64,000 bases of DNA from Cellulosimicrobium composti (GCF_009711085.1 NZ_WMKA01000006.1:1-64000), one strand, 5' to 3'. Shown: positions 31,536-39,742, numbered from the stretch's first letter. Program-made: numbers and translations. Notes: a model not told the origin generated them from the letters alone.

Positions 31536-31952
31536 ATGAAGGCACGCAGCGCGTGGATCGTCACCGGGGCGCTCGGCGCGGTCGGTCTCGGGGCCACGGT
31601 GGCCACCGCCCAGGGTGTGTTCGACGCCCCCGAGCCCGCGACCGTCTCGCCGTCGGTCGAGGTGGGCACGCCGGGGAGCACGTCCACGAGCTCGCCGACC
31701 GACGCGCCGACGTCGTCCGCGACCCCGAGCCCGACGGACGTGCAGAACGGGACGTCGATCACGACCGTCACCGCGAACACGTCGCCGTCGCCGAACACCT
31801 CCGGCTCGCCGAACACGTCCGGCTCGCCCGTGACGAGCCAGACGGCGAACACGGCGCCGACGCCGAACACGCCGAACACGCCGAACACCCCGAACACGCC
31901 GAACACGCCGCCGAGCCCCGTGACGCCGCCGTCGCCGCAGTCCGCGGACTGA
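31536..31952 (+). CDS. Exported Thr/Pro/Asn-rich low-complexity protein
   Basis: The 138-residue product has a signal peptide or anchor (about residues 1-26, cleavage near TAQG) and then a wholly low-complexity tail of Thr, Ser, Pro and Asn, including five Pro-Asn-Thr repeats. No folded domain is visible; it would be an extended, possibly glycosylated surface or secreted peptide. ATG 31536 has AAGGAGAAGG immediately upstream. It is followed by a perfect hairpin terminator. TCTCA repeats upstream and its position facing the two-component operon suggest it belongs to that regulon. Function unknown. Confidence 0.75.
   Translation: MKARSAWIVTGALGAVGLGATVATAQGVFDAPEPATVSPSVEVGTPGSTSTSSPTDAPTSSATPSPTDVQNGTSITTVTANTSPSPNTSGSPNTSGSPVTSQTANTAPTPNTPNTPNTPNTPNTPPSPVTPPSPQSAD
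31863..31907 (+). repeat. 9-bp tandem repeat coding Pro-Asn-Thr x5
   Basis: Five copies of CCGAACACG (one with CCC variant) lie in the low-complexity exported protein. Confidence 0.85.
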
Positions 31953-31970
31953 CGCGACCGGCCGCCCGCA

Positions 31971-32010
31971 CGACGACGCCCGCCCCGGGATCCCGGGGCG
32001 GGCGTCGTCG
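31971..32010. terminator. Perfect 40-bp palindromic terminator
   Basis: Arms 31971-31988 and 31993-32010 are perfectly complementary around GATC. It serves the Thr/Pro-rich gene and, on the other strand, may end the two-component operon (81 bp beyond its stop). Confidence 0.85.
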
Positions 32011-32090
32011 CGCCCGGGGGCCGCGGGGCCGCTCGCGCACGGGGTCGCCGCGTCGGGGGCGGGGAGCGGGTGCGGCGGGCGGACCCCGGG

Positions 32091-32756
32091 TCAGCGGGCG
32101 TCGGCGAGCCGGTAGCCCATGCCGCGCACGGTGACGAAGTGCTCCGCGCCGAGCTTGTTGCGCAGGTAGCGCACGTACACGTCGACCACGTTGGACCCGG
32201 GGTCGAAGTCGTAGCCCCACACGCGCGACAGGAGCTGCTCGCGGCTGAGCACCTGACCGGGGTTGCGCAGGAACGCCTCGGCGAGCGCGAACTCGCGCGC
32301 GGACAGGTCCACCTCGCGGTCGGCGGTCCGTGCCCGGCGCGTGCGCAGGTCGAGGCTGAGGCCCCCGTGGGACAGCACGGTGACCTCGCCCGCGGGCTCG
32401 CTGCGCAGGCGCAGCCGGATGCGCGCGAGGAGCTCCTCGAACCGGAACGGCTTGGCCATGTAGTCGTCGGCGCCGCCCTCGAGCCCCGCGACGGTGTCCG
32501 TGACGGACGTGCGCGCGGTGAGGATGATGACGGGGATCGCGTTGCCGGTCTCGCGCAGGCGGCGCAGCACCGTGAAGCCGTCCTGGTCGGGGAGCCCGAG
32601 GTCGAGCACGAGGAGGGCGAAGTCGCCCGTGCTCGCGAGGTCGAACGCCTCGCGCCCGGTCGTCACCGTCGTGCTCGCGTAGCCCGCGGCGCGCAGGCCC
32701 TTGGCCACGAACGCCGCGATGCGGGTCTCGTCCTCCGCGACGAGGATCTGGCTCAC
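32091..32756 (-). CDS. OmpR/PhoB-family response regulator
   Basis: The 221-residue regulator has a receiver domain with acidic pocket AEDE, phospho-acceptor Asp52 (LLVLDLGLPD), the conserved Thr in IILTARTS and Lys in MAKPF. A winged helix follows from about 130 (EVDLSAREFALAEAFLRNPG ... SNVVDVYVRYLRNKL ... VRGMGYRL). Its start overlaps the kinase stop (ATGA), so the kinase-regulator pair is co-translated. OmpR-type proteins bind direct repeats with about 11-bp spacing (family knowledge), and such repeats (TCTCA) stand at the operon promoter and before two neighbouring genes, making an autoregulated local regulon likely. Confidence 0.95.
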   Translation of the reverse strand: MSQILVAEDETRIAAFVAKGLRAAGYASTTVTTGREAFDLASTGDFALLVLDLGLPDQDGFTVLRRLRETGNAIPVIILTARTSVTDTVAGLEGGADDYMAKPFRFEELLARIRLRLRSEPAGEVTVLSHGGLSLDLRTRRARTADREVDLSAREFALAEAFLRNPGQVLSREQLLSRVWGYDFDPGSNVVDVYVRYLRNKLGAEHFVTVRGMGYRLADAR

Positions 32757-34384
32757 CGGGTGGTCCTTCCGTCGGGGGCGGGGTGCGGGGAGTCGTCGGG
32801 GCGCTGCCCGGGCCCGTCACCGGGCAGTGCCGGGGTGGGGGCGGACGGGGCGCTCGGCACCGTCGGGGCGGTCGGCGCGACCGGGCCGGGAGGCGCCGCG
32901 GCGGCCGGGCCGGGGCCCTCGTCCGCCGGCACCGGGACGAGCGGCAGGTCGAGCGTGAACGTCGACCCGACGCCCGGCGTCGACGCGACGAGGACCCGGC
33001 CGCCGTGGCCCGCCGCGATGGCCGCGACGATCGCGAGCCCGAGGCCCGCGCCCTCGGGGTGGGCCCGGCCGGGCGTCGTCGCCTGGGCGAAGCGCTCGAA
33101 GATGCGCGAGTGCTCGTCCGGCGCGATCCCGACGCCCTCGTCGCGGACCCATACGCGCACGTGCGCGCCGTCGTCCGACACGGCCGAGCCGAGCGCGACG
33201 ACCGACCCGGGAGCCGAGAACTTCACCGCGTTGGCCGCGAGCTGCAGGAGCGCCTGGGTGAGGCGCTGCGCGTCGACGCGCGCGGCGACGTCGGCCCGCG
33301 CGTCGACGAGCCAGCGGCGGTCGCCGAGCGTGCGCACCTTGTCGTGCACGTCGTCGAGCAGGCGGCCGAGGTCGACGTCGAGGGGTCGGACGAAGTCGGG
33401 GCGCCCCGCCGTCGCGAGCGTCGCGAGGTCGTCCACGAGGCGGTTCATGCGGTCGAGCTCGTCGAGCGCGAGGTCGCGCGTCTCGGACGCGTCCGCGGCG
33501 TCGTGCGGGTCCATGAGCTCGAGGTGGCCGCGGACCACGGTGAGCGGCGTGCGCAGCTCGTGCCCGACGTCGTCGAGGAGCCTGCGCTGCGACTCGAACG
33601 CCCCCTCGAGGCGGTCGAGCATCCCGTTGACGGTGCGCGAGAGGTCGGAGAGGTCGTCGTTGCCCGTGACGGGGATGCGCGCGGACAGGTCCGTGTCGCC
33701 GATGCGCTGCGCGGTGCGCGACAGCGCGCGGATCGGCTGCAGGAGGCGGCCCGCGACGACCCACCCGACGACGCCGATGAGCACGAGCGCGCCGAGCGCG
33801 ACGACCGCGTACGTCCGGAAGACCTGGGCGAACTCCGCGTGCTCGGCGCCGCGGTCGTAGGCGAGCACGAGCGCCGCGGGCTCCTGACCGGCGCCCGCGG
33901 CGCCCACGGCGTCGACGGACCGCACGGGCGCCACGAGGGCGCGGTAGTCGCCCGTCGCCGTGCGCGGCGAGCGCAGCACGACGTCGTCGCCGCCCACGAG
34001 CGGGGCGAGCGCGGCGACGAGCTCGGCGTCGTCCTCGAGCCGCAGCCGCACGTCCTGCTGCGAGACGAGCGGGGCGCGGCCCTCGCGCAGCCCGAGGATG
34101 CCCTCGTTGTGCGCCGGGACGGTGAGCTGGATCGCCGCGACGACGACGTCCTCCGGCGACGTGAAGGGCTCGCCCGTCACCGGGTTGACGCCCGACGCGG
34201 CGAGCGTCGCGAGCTCCTCGGCGCTGCGCTCGAGGCTGTCCTCGATGCGGGCGTCGACCTGCTCGCGCTGCAGGAACCACGCCGCGCCGCCCGCGAGCAG
34301 GAGCGCGAGGGCGGACAGCCCGAGGAACGCCGCGAGCATGCGCGTGCGGACGGTGAGCCCGGCGCCGCGCGTCCGCCGGCTCAT
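32753..34384 (-). CDS. HAMP sensor histidine kinase
   Basis: The 543-residue kinase has helix 1 at about residues 16-38 and an extracellular sensor of about 150 residues. Helix 2 lies near 193-215, then a HAMP domain (LLQPIRALSRTAQRIGD), the HisKA box DVGHELRTPLT with His275 and the ATPase domain (QLAANAVKFS, DEGVGIAPDEHSRIFERF, GAGLGLAIVAAIAAGHGG read in parts). The C-terminus is a Pro/Ala-rich tail. The sensor contains no motif I recognise. Both ends overlap neighbouring genes by four bases: the Asp-rich exported protein upstream and its response regulator downstream. Confidence 0.95.
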   Translation of the reverse strand: MSRRTRGAGLTVRTRMLAAFLGLSALALLLAGGAAWFLQREQVDARIEDSLERSAEELATLAASGVNPVTGEPFTSPEDVVVAAIQLTVPAHNEGILGLREGRAPLVSQQDVRLRLEDDAELVAALAPLVGGDDVVLRSPRTATGDYRALVAPVRSVDAVGAAGAGQEPAALVLAYDRGAEHAEFAQVFRTYAVVALGALVLIGVVGWVVAGRLLQPIRALSRTAQRIGDTDLSARIPVTGNDDLSDLSRTVNGMLDRLEGAFESQRRLLDDVGHELRTPLTVVRGHLELMDPHDAADASETRDLALDELDRMNRLVDDLATLATAGRPDFVRPLDVDLGRLLDDVHDKVRTLGDRRWLVDARADVAARVDAQRLTQALLQLAANAVKFSAPGSVVALGSAVSDDGAHVRVWVRDEGVGIAPDEHSRIFERFAQATTPGRAHPEGAGLGLAIVAAIAAGHGGRVLVASTPGVGSTFTLDLPLVPVPADEGPGPAAAAPPGPVAPTAPTVPSAPSAPTPALPGDGPGQRPDDSPHPAPDGRTTR

Positions 34385-34716
34385 CCGTCGCCCCGGTCGG
34401 AGCCGCTGCGGTCGTCGTCGTCCTCGTCGTGATCGTCGTCGTCGCTCGACGGCGGGACGGGGGTCACGCGGTCGTCGTCATCGTCGTCCGCGTCGTCGTC
34501 ATCGTCGTGGTCCGCGTCGTCGTCGGGCGACGTGCTCGGTGTCGGGTCGGGGACCGGCGTCCGCGTGGGCGACGGCGACGCCGGCACGGGCGTCACGACG
34601 ACGGCGCCCCCGACCTCGCGGTCGTCGGGCCGCGTCGCGACGGCAGCCGCCGCGGCCGCGCCGCCCAGGACGAGCACGAGCACGCCCACGATCCACGCGA
34701 CGGTCCGGCGAGTCAT
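34381..34716 (-). CDS. Exported/anchored Asp-rich protein in a two-component operon
   Basis: The 111-residue product has one N-terminal hydrophobic helix (about 8-28), a Pro/Thr/Ser linker, and a C-terminal half made mainly of Asp with a few His, for example DDDADHDDDDDADDDDDD (about residues 71-88). Such a tail could bind calcium, magnesium or other cations on the outside of the membrane. It is first in an operon with the histidine kinase (ATGA overlap) and so may present or buffer the signal the kinase reads (inference). The ATG is six bases after a GATACT -10, predicting a leaderless mRNA. No family recognised. Confidence 0.75.
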   Translation of the reverse strand: MTRRTVAWIVGVLVLVLGGAAAAAAVATRPDDREVGGAVVVTPVPASPSPTRTPVPDPTPSTSPDDDADHDDDDDADDDDDDRVTPVPPSSDDDDHDEDDDDRSGSDRGDG

Positions 34717-34722
34717 GCGTCC

Positions 34723-34755
34723 AGTATCCGAGAGGCGGATGAGACGCACATGAGA
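34723..34755 (-). promoter_or_regulatory. Promoter with three 11-bp TCTC(A) repeats
   Basis: On the minus strand TCTCATGTGCG, TCTCATCCGCC and TCTCGGATACT begin at 34755, 34744 and 34733, exactly 11 bp apart. The third runs into the -10 GATACT (34728-34723), which is six bases from the ATG. The two better repeats cover the -35 position, as in PhoB-type activation. Confidence 0.6.
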
Positions 34756-34762
34756 GAGCCGG

Positions 34763-35782
34763 TCAGGGCGCCGCGAGCCAGTCGTCGACACCGGCCAGCA
34801 GCCGCTGCTTCGTCGCCGCCGACGCGCGGCTCGCCCGGATCGACGACCGCGCGAGCGCGGCGAGCTCCTCGTCGGAGAAGCCGTGCTCGTCGCGCGCGGT
34901 CTCGTACTGCGCGACGAGCCGCGACCCGAAGAGCAAGGGGTCGTCGGCGCCGAGCGCGACGCGCGCCCCCGCGTCCACGAGCGCGCCGAGCGGTACCTGC
35001 GTCGCGTCCTCGTACACCCCGAGCGAGACGTTCGACGCCGGGCACACCTCGAGCGCGATCCCGCGGTCCACGAGGTCGTCGAGCACGCGGCGGTCCTCGG
35101 CCGACCGCACGCCGTGGCCGAGCCGGTCCGGCACGAGCTCGCGCACGACGTCGTGCACGTGCCCCGGGCCCAGCAGCTCCCCGCCGTGCGGCACCGACGC
35201 GAGCCCCGCCCGGCGCGCGATCGCGAACGCGCGCGCGAACTCCGCCGTGTCGCCCCGCCGCTCGTCGTTGCTCAGGCCGAAACCCACGACCTCCCCGGCG
35301 CCCTCGCCCGCGTACTGCGCCGCGAGCCGCGCGAGCGTGCGCGCGTCGAGCGGGTGGCGCGTGCGGGACGCCGCGACGACGACCGCGACCTCCGTCCCCG
35401 TCGCGGCGCTCGCGGACCGCGCGGCGTCGAGCACGATCTCCACAGCCGGGGTGATGCCGCCCACGAACGGGGCGTACGACGTCGGGTCCACCTGGATCTC
35501 GAGCCGGCCCGACCCCTCCGCGGCGTCGTCCTGCGCGGCCTCCAGCACGATCCGCCGCATGTCCGCCTCCGAGCGCACGCACGCGCGCGCCGCGTCGTAC
35601 AGGCGCTGGAACCGGAACCACCCCCGTTCGGTGGGGGGCAGCCGCAGCGGGTCGCCGTCGACGAGCGCGTGCGGGAGGCGCACGTCGTACTGCGCGGCGA
35701 GGTCGCGCAGCGTGTCCGGGCGCATCGAGCCGGTGAAGTGCAGGTGCAGGTGGGCCTTCGGGAGCGTCGCCAGGTCTCGCAC
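34763..35782 (-). CDS. add: Adenosine deaminase-family protein
   Basis: The 339-residue metal-dependent hydrolase should deaminate adenosine (or a related purine) to inosine. The first metal motif reads AHLHLHFTGSMRP (two His), then VPHGGELLGP with the catalytic HGGE, GHGVRSAEDRRV, and ALGADDPLLFGSRL with the metal-binding Asp. The length is typical. It starts at GTG 35782, seven bases after a CACACT -10-like element on the minus strand, so it may be leaderless. An add gene before the tRNA-Trp/secE region is ancestral in actinobacteria (for example streptomycetes). Specificity for adenosine versus adenine is not certain from sequence alone. Confidence 0.85.
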   Translation of the reverse strand: MRDLATLPKAHLHLHFTGSMRPDTLRDLAAQYDVRLPHALVDGDPLRLPPTERGWFRFQRLYDAARACVRSEADMRRIVLEAAQDDAAEGSGRLEIQVDPTSYAPFVGGITPAVEIVLDAARSASAATGTEVAVVVAASRTRHPLDARTLARLAAQYAGEGAGEVVGFGLSNDERRGDTAEFARAFAIARRAGLASVPHGGELLGPGHVHDVVRELVPDRLGHGVRSAEDRRVLDDLVDRGIALEVCPASNVSLGVYEDATQVPLGALVDAGARVALGADDPLLFGSRLVAQYETARDEHGFSDEELAALARSSIRASRASAATKQRLLAGVDDWLAAP

Positions 35783-35828
35783 ACCGGGGAGTGTGTCACG
35801 CGGACGCGACGCCCGCCGTCGGCGCGCG

Positions 35829-36488
35829 TCACACGGCGGGCAGGAAGCCCCGCTGCATCGCGACCGTCACGGCGGCCGTGCGGTCGTCGACGCCCAGCTT
35901 CGCGAACGCGCGCAGCAGGTGCGTCTTGACCGTCGCCTCCGTGATGAACAGCTCGCGCCCCACCGCCGCGTTCGACAGGCCGCGCGCCACGAGGCGCAGC
36001 ACCTCGACCTCGCGGTCCGTGAGGCGGTCCGTGCCCCGGACCGAGGTCACGAGGCGCGTCGCGACGCTCGGCGCGAGCACCGTCTGGCCGCGCGCGGCCG
36101 CGCGGACCCCTGCGACGAGCTCGTCACGCGGCGTGTCCTTGAGCAGGTAGCCCGTCGCGCCCGCCTCGACCGCGCGCAGGATGTCCGCGTCCGTCTCGTA
36201 CGTCGTGAGCACCACCACGCGCGGCGCGGTCCCGCCCGCGGCGCCCCGGCCGGGGCTCGCGAGGATCGCCGTCGTCGCGCCCACCCCGTCCAGGACGGGC
36301 ATCCGCAGGTCCATGAGCACGACGTCGGGCGCCACCTCGGCCGCGAGCCGCACCGCCTGCTCGCCGTCGCCCGCCTCCCCGACGACCTCGAGGTCCGGCT
36401 CGGCGGCGAGCATGCCGACGATGCCGGACCGCACGACGGGGTGGTCGTCCACGACGAGCACCCGCACCACGGCGCCGTCCCGGCTCAT
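35829..36488 (-). CDS. NarL/LuxR-type response regulator
   Basis: The 219-residue regulator has a receiver with VVDDHPVVRSG, phospho-acceptor Asp60 (VVLMDLRMP), Thr in VVVLTTYE and Lys in LLKDTP. A LuxR helix-turn-helix follows (LTDREVEVLRLVARGLSNAA, FITEATVKTHLLRAFAKLGV). ATG 36488 overlaps the kinase stop by four bases. It is the last gene of an ABC-transporter/two-component operon and probably controls that operon. A 20-bp perfect palindrome near the operon start is a candidate binding site. Confidence 0.95.
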   Translation of the reverse strand: MSRDGAVVRVLVVDDHPVVRSGIVGMLAAEPDLEVVGEAGDGEQAVRLAAEVAPDVVLMDLRMPVLDGVGATTAILASPGRGAAGGTAPRVVVLTTYETDADILRAVEAGATGYLLKDTPRDELVAGVRAAARGQTVLAPSVATRLVTSVRGTDRLTDREVEVLRLVARGLSNAAVGRELFITEATVKTHLLRAFAKLGVDDRTAAVTVAMQRGFLPAV

Positions 36489-37783
36489 CGTGACCCTCCC
36501 GTCGGCGACGGGGCGGCGCTCGGCGCGGTCGCCGCCGGGCCGAGCGGCCCCCGCTCGCGGGCCGGCAGCCGCACCACGACGCGCGTGCCGCCGCCCGGCG
36601 CCGGACCCACGTGCATGCTCCCGCCCTCGGCCGCCGCGCGCTCGCGCATGCCGCGCAGGCCGTACCCCTCGACGACGCCGTCCGGCAGCCCGCGCCCGTC
36701 GTCCGTCACCTCGAGCACCGTCCCGTCCTCGTCCTGGCGCAGCGCCACGCGCACCGCGCGCGCCGCCGCGTGCCGCCGCACGTTCGTCAGCGCCTCCTGC
36801 GCCGAGCGCAGCAGCACGACCTCCTCCGCGCTCGACAGCGCGGGCACCTCGACCCCCGCGAGCTCCGCGCGCGTGCCCGTCTCCTCCGCGAAGCGCGCCA
36901 CGAGGCGGCGCAGCGCCTGGCCGAGCGTCCCGTCCTGCAGGGGCGCGGGCGCCGACGCGGCGACGAGCGCGCGCGCCTCCGCGAGGTTGTCCCGCGCCGT
37001 CGACTCCACGAGCCCCAGGCGCTCGCGCGCGTCGTCGACGGCGCCGCGGTCGAGGTCGGCGCTCGCGGCCTGCGCGAGCATGACGACGCTCGTGAACCCC
37101 TGGGCGAGCGTGTCGTGGATCTCCTGCGCCACGCGCTCGCGCTCGGCCAGGACCCCCGCGTCGTGCGACGTCCGGGCGAGCTCGGCCTGCGTCGCGCGCA
37201 GCTCGTCCACGAGCCGGGCGTGCCGCTCGGCCTGGCGCATCGTGTGCGCGGTCCACAGGCCGAGGCTCAGCGCGAACGCGAGCGCGACGCCCATCTGCGG
37301 CGCCGTGCTCGCGAGGTCGCCCGCCTCGACCCGACCCGTCGCCGGGTCGAACGCGAGCGCGAGGGCCGTCCCCGCGGCGAGCGCGGTGCACAGCGCCACC
37401 TGCGCCCACAGGTGCTCCGACAGCATCCAGATCTGCGTGAACACCGCGAACAGCAGGAGCGTGCCGAGCGAGTCCTGGCCCACGACCACGACCGTGCCCG
37501 CGATCGCGACGAGCAGGTAGGCGTGCGCCGTCACCTGGTCGCGCGAGCGCGCCGCGCGCCGGCCCCAGCCGACGTAGCCCACGACGATCGCCACGATCGC
37601 GGCGACGGACACGGCGAGCGCCGTGCCCCGGATCCCCGCGGTGAGCAGCGCGAGCGCGCTGAGCGCCGCGATGACGTAGAACGCGACGTCCCACCAGCGC
37701 ACGTCGCGCGCCCACGTCCCGTCGAGCTCGGCGGCGGCCTCGGCGCCCGGGCCGCCGCCGGGAGGCGTCTCAGCCGTCGTCAC
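36485..37783 (-). CDS. NarL-family sensor histidine kinase (HisKA_3)
   Basis: The 432-residue kinase has five to six membrane helices in the first 160 residues with almost no external loop, so it probably senses the membrane itself or works with the adjacent ABC transporter, like LiaS/DesK-type kinases (inference). The HisKA_3 box is RVAQEIHDTLAQGFTSVVML (boundary read) with His223. The ATPase domain has EALTNVRRHA, DDGRGLPDG and YGLRGMRERA. The GTG at 37783 is chosen, overlapping the permease stop by 14 bp. A GTG at 37810 is also possible. Confidence 0.93.
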   Translation of the reverse strand: MTTAETPPGGGPGAEAAAELDGTWARDVRWWDVAFYVIAALSALALLTAGIRGTALAVSVAAIVAIVVGYVGWGRRAARSRDQVTAHAYLLVAIAGTVVVVGQDSLGTLLLFAVFTQIWMLSEHLWAQVALCTALAAGTALALAFDPATGRVEAGDLASTAPQMGVALAFALSLGLWTAHTMRQAERHARLVDELRATQAELARTSHDAGVLAERERVAQEIHDTLAQGFTSVVMLAQAASADLDRGAVDDARERLGLVESTARDNLAEARALVAASAPAPLQDGTLGQALRRLVARFAEETGTRAELAGVEVPALSSAEEVVLLRSAQEALTNVRRHAAARAVRVALRQDEDGTVLEVTDDGRGLPDGVVEGYGLRGMRERAAAEGGSMHVGPAPGGGTRVVVRLPARERGPLGPAATAPSAAPSPTGGSR

Positions 37784-38630
37784 GGCGCCGCCACCGGAAC
37801 GTGCGCGCACCGACCACGAGTCCCACGACCAGCCATGCGACCAGTACAGCAGCGGTCGCGCCGTGCTGCCACGACCCCGACGGCTCCAGCGCCGCGGCCT
37901 GCTCCGGGAGGAACACCGAGCGCATGCCCTGCGCCATCCACTTGAGGGGGAACACCGACGCGACGGTCTGCATCCACGTCGGCAGCGCGAAGAAGGCGAA
38001 GAACACCCCGGAGATGAACTGCAGGACGAGCACGACCGGCGTGATGACCGCCGTCGCGGACCTGCCCGAGCGGGGCAGCGACGAGAACGCGACGCCGCAC
38101 ACCGCGCCCGCGGCGCACCCGAGCACGAACACCCACGCGAAGGTCGCGAGGCGTCCCGCGGCGTCCGGCATGTCCCACGGCATCGGCACGTCGTAGACGA
38201 CGGCCGCGAGCGCGAGCAGGAGCGCCGTCTGCACGACCGACGTCGCGAGCACGAGGCCGACCTTGCCGTAGAAGTACGCCGCCGCCGGCAGGGGCGTCGC
38301 GCGCAGCCGCTTGAGGCTGCCGTCGTCGCGCTCGACGGCGATCGAGATCGCGAGCGACTGGAAGCTCGTGAGCATGACGCCCGTCGCGATCATGCCGGGC
38401 AGGAAGTACTGCGCGAACGGCACGGAGTAGTCGCCCGTGCCCTGGTCCTGGCCGTCGAACACCGTCGCGAAGATCGCGAGCATGATGAGCGGGTACGTGA
38501 AGATGAAGATCACGGCGTCGCGCTCGCGGAAGAACGCGCGCAGCTCGGCGCGCGTGCGCTCGACGCCGAGGCGGCCGGTCCCGGGCAGGGCGGCCGCGCG
38601 CGGGGCACGGACGGTCGGGGCTGCGGTCAC
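37770..38630 (-). CDS. ABC-2-type transporter permease
   Basis: The 286-residue protein has six membrane helices of the ABC-2 exporter type, starting after RERDAVIFIFTYPLIMLAIF, with the conserved FLPGMIATGVMLTSFQSLA region after helix 2 and AISIAVERDDGSLKRLRATPL as the coupling segment (read in parts). It forms a complex with the ATPase encoded just upstream (4-bp overlap). Drug, lipid or peptide export are typical of this family; the link to a NarL-type two-component system suggests envelope stress or antimicrobial response. Substrate unknown. Confidence 0.92.
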   Translation of the reverse strand: MTAAPTVRAPRAAALPGTGRLGVERTRAELRAFFRERDAVIFIFTYPLIMLAIFATVFDGQDQGTGDYSVPFAQYFLPGMIATGVMLTSFQSLAISIAVERDDGSLKRLRATPLPAAAYFYGKVGLVLATSVVQTALLLALAAVVYDVPMPWDMPDAAGRLATFAWVFVLGCAAGAVCGVAFSSLPRSGRSATAVITPVVLVLQFISGVFFAFFALPTWMQTVASVFPLKWMAQGMRSVFLPEQAAALEPSGSWQHGATAAVLVAWLVVGLVVGARTFRWRRRDDG

Positions 38631-39631
38631 GGTCGGGCCTCCTCGGGGACGACGGCGCGCGGGCCGTCGGGCGTGCGGGCGTCGGTGGGCGCGGGGCGCG
38701 TCGGCGCGGCGGGGGCCGGGCCGGCACCCGCGGCCGGCTCGCCGATGAGCTCGAGGTAGACGTCCTCGAGGGTCGGGCGCGCGACCTCGAGCCCCGGGAC
38801 CTCGCCGTCGGGTCCGGCGAGGCGCGCGGCGAGCGACGCGACCAGCGCCGTGGGGGAGTCGGTGCGCTCCGAGCGCCGCACCCCGCCGTCGAGCCACCGC
38901 ACGACGGGGCGCCGCGCGGCGGGCCCGCCGAGCCGGTCGGGCGCGTCGAGCGCGACGACCCGGCCCGCGCGCACGACGGCGGCGCGGTCCGCGAGGTGCG
39001 CCGCCTCGTCGAGGTAGTGGGTCGTCAGGAGGATCGTCGTGCCGTCCTCGCGCAGCGACCGCACGAGGGCCCAGAACGAGCGGCGCGCCTGCGGGTCGAA
39101 GCCCGTCGTCGGCTCGTCGAGGAACAGCAGCTCGGGTCGACCGACGATGCCGAGCGCGACGTCGAGCCGGCGGCGCTGACCGCCGGAGAGCTGGCGCGTG
39201 CGCGTGCGGGCCTTCTCGCGCAGCCCGACGGCGTCGATCACCTCGTCGGGGTCGCGCGGGCGCGGGTAGAACGTCGCGAAGTGCCGCACGAGCTCGGCGA
39301 CCGTGAGCTCGGCCTGGTCGCGCGAGTCCTGCAGCACGACGCCGAGGCGCGAGCGCCAGGCGCGCCCGGCGGTCTGCGGGTCCTCGCCGAGCACGCGGAC
39401 CTCGCCCGCGTCGCGGTGGCGGAACCCCTCGAGGATCTCGACGGTCGTCGTCTTGCCGGCGCCGTTCGGGCCGAGGACCGCGAAGATCTCGCCGCGCTCG
39501 ACCCGCAGGTCGATGCCGTCCACGGCGCGCTTGGCGCCGTAGCTCTTGCGCAGGCCGCGCACGTCCACGGCCGGTCCGCCGGGCCCGGGACCGGTGCCGC
39601 CGGAGCCGGGGGAAGGGTGTGTCGTCGTCAT
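38627..39631 (-). CDS. ABC-2 exporter ATP-binding protein (DrrA-like)
   Basis: The 334-residue ATPase has Walker A GPNGAGKTTTVEIL, Q-loop VVLQDS, signature LSGGQRRRLDVAL, Walker B LLFLDEPTTGFDPQ and switch TTHYLDEAA. Its C-terminal extension (PTLEDVYLELIGE) is typical of DrrA/NatA-like exporters. The ATG at 39631 begins the operon and lies six bases after a -10-like GACGCT on the minus strand, so it may be leaderless. Pro/Ala-rich stretches sit at both ends. It is first of four overlapping genes: ATPase, permease, kinase, regulator. Confidence 0.95.
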   Translation of the reverse strand: MTTTHPSPGSGGTGPGPGGPAVDVRGLRKSYGAKRAVDGIDLRVERGEIFAVLGPNGAGKTTTVEILEGFRHRDAGEVRVLGEDPQTAGRAWRSRLGVVLQDSRDQAELTVAELVRHFATFYPRPRDPDEVIDAVGLREKARTRTRQLSGGQRRRLDVALGIVGRPELLFLDEPTTGFDPQARRSFWALVRSLREDGTTILLTTHYLDEAAHLADRAAVVRAGRVVALDAPDRLGGPAARRPVVRWLDGGVRRSERTDSPTALVASLAARLAGPDGEVPGLEVARPTLEDVYLELIGEPAAGAGPAPAAPTRPAPTDARTPDGPRAVVPEEARP

Positions 39632-39688
39632 GCGACCAGCGTCCCGCGGCGCGCCCGGCGCCCGCGACGGCCGTTCGTCCGGACCGCG

Positions 39689-39708
39689 CGTCCACCGATC
39701 GGTGGACG
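39689..39708. promoter_or_regulatory. 20-bp perfect palindrome between the ABC operon and tRNA-Trp
   Basis: CGTCCACCGATCGGTGGACG reads the same on both strands. Its centre is about 67 bp upstream of the ABC ATPase start and just upstream of the -35 of the tRNA-Trp/secE promoter. A dimeric regulator such as the NarL-type protein of this operon is the likeliest binder. Confidence 0.6.
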
Positions 39709-39712
39709 GTGG

Positions 39713-39742
39713 TTCGACCAGGGGCCGCGCGTCGCGTACAGT
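39713..39742 (+). promoter_or_regulatory. Promoter of tRNA-Trp and secE
   Basis: TTCGAC (39713-39718), an 18-bp spacer and TACAGT (39737-39742), giving a start about 90 nt before the tRNA. Confidence 0.55.
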
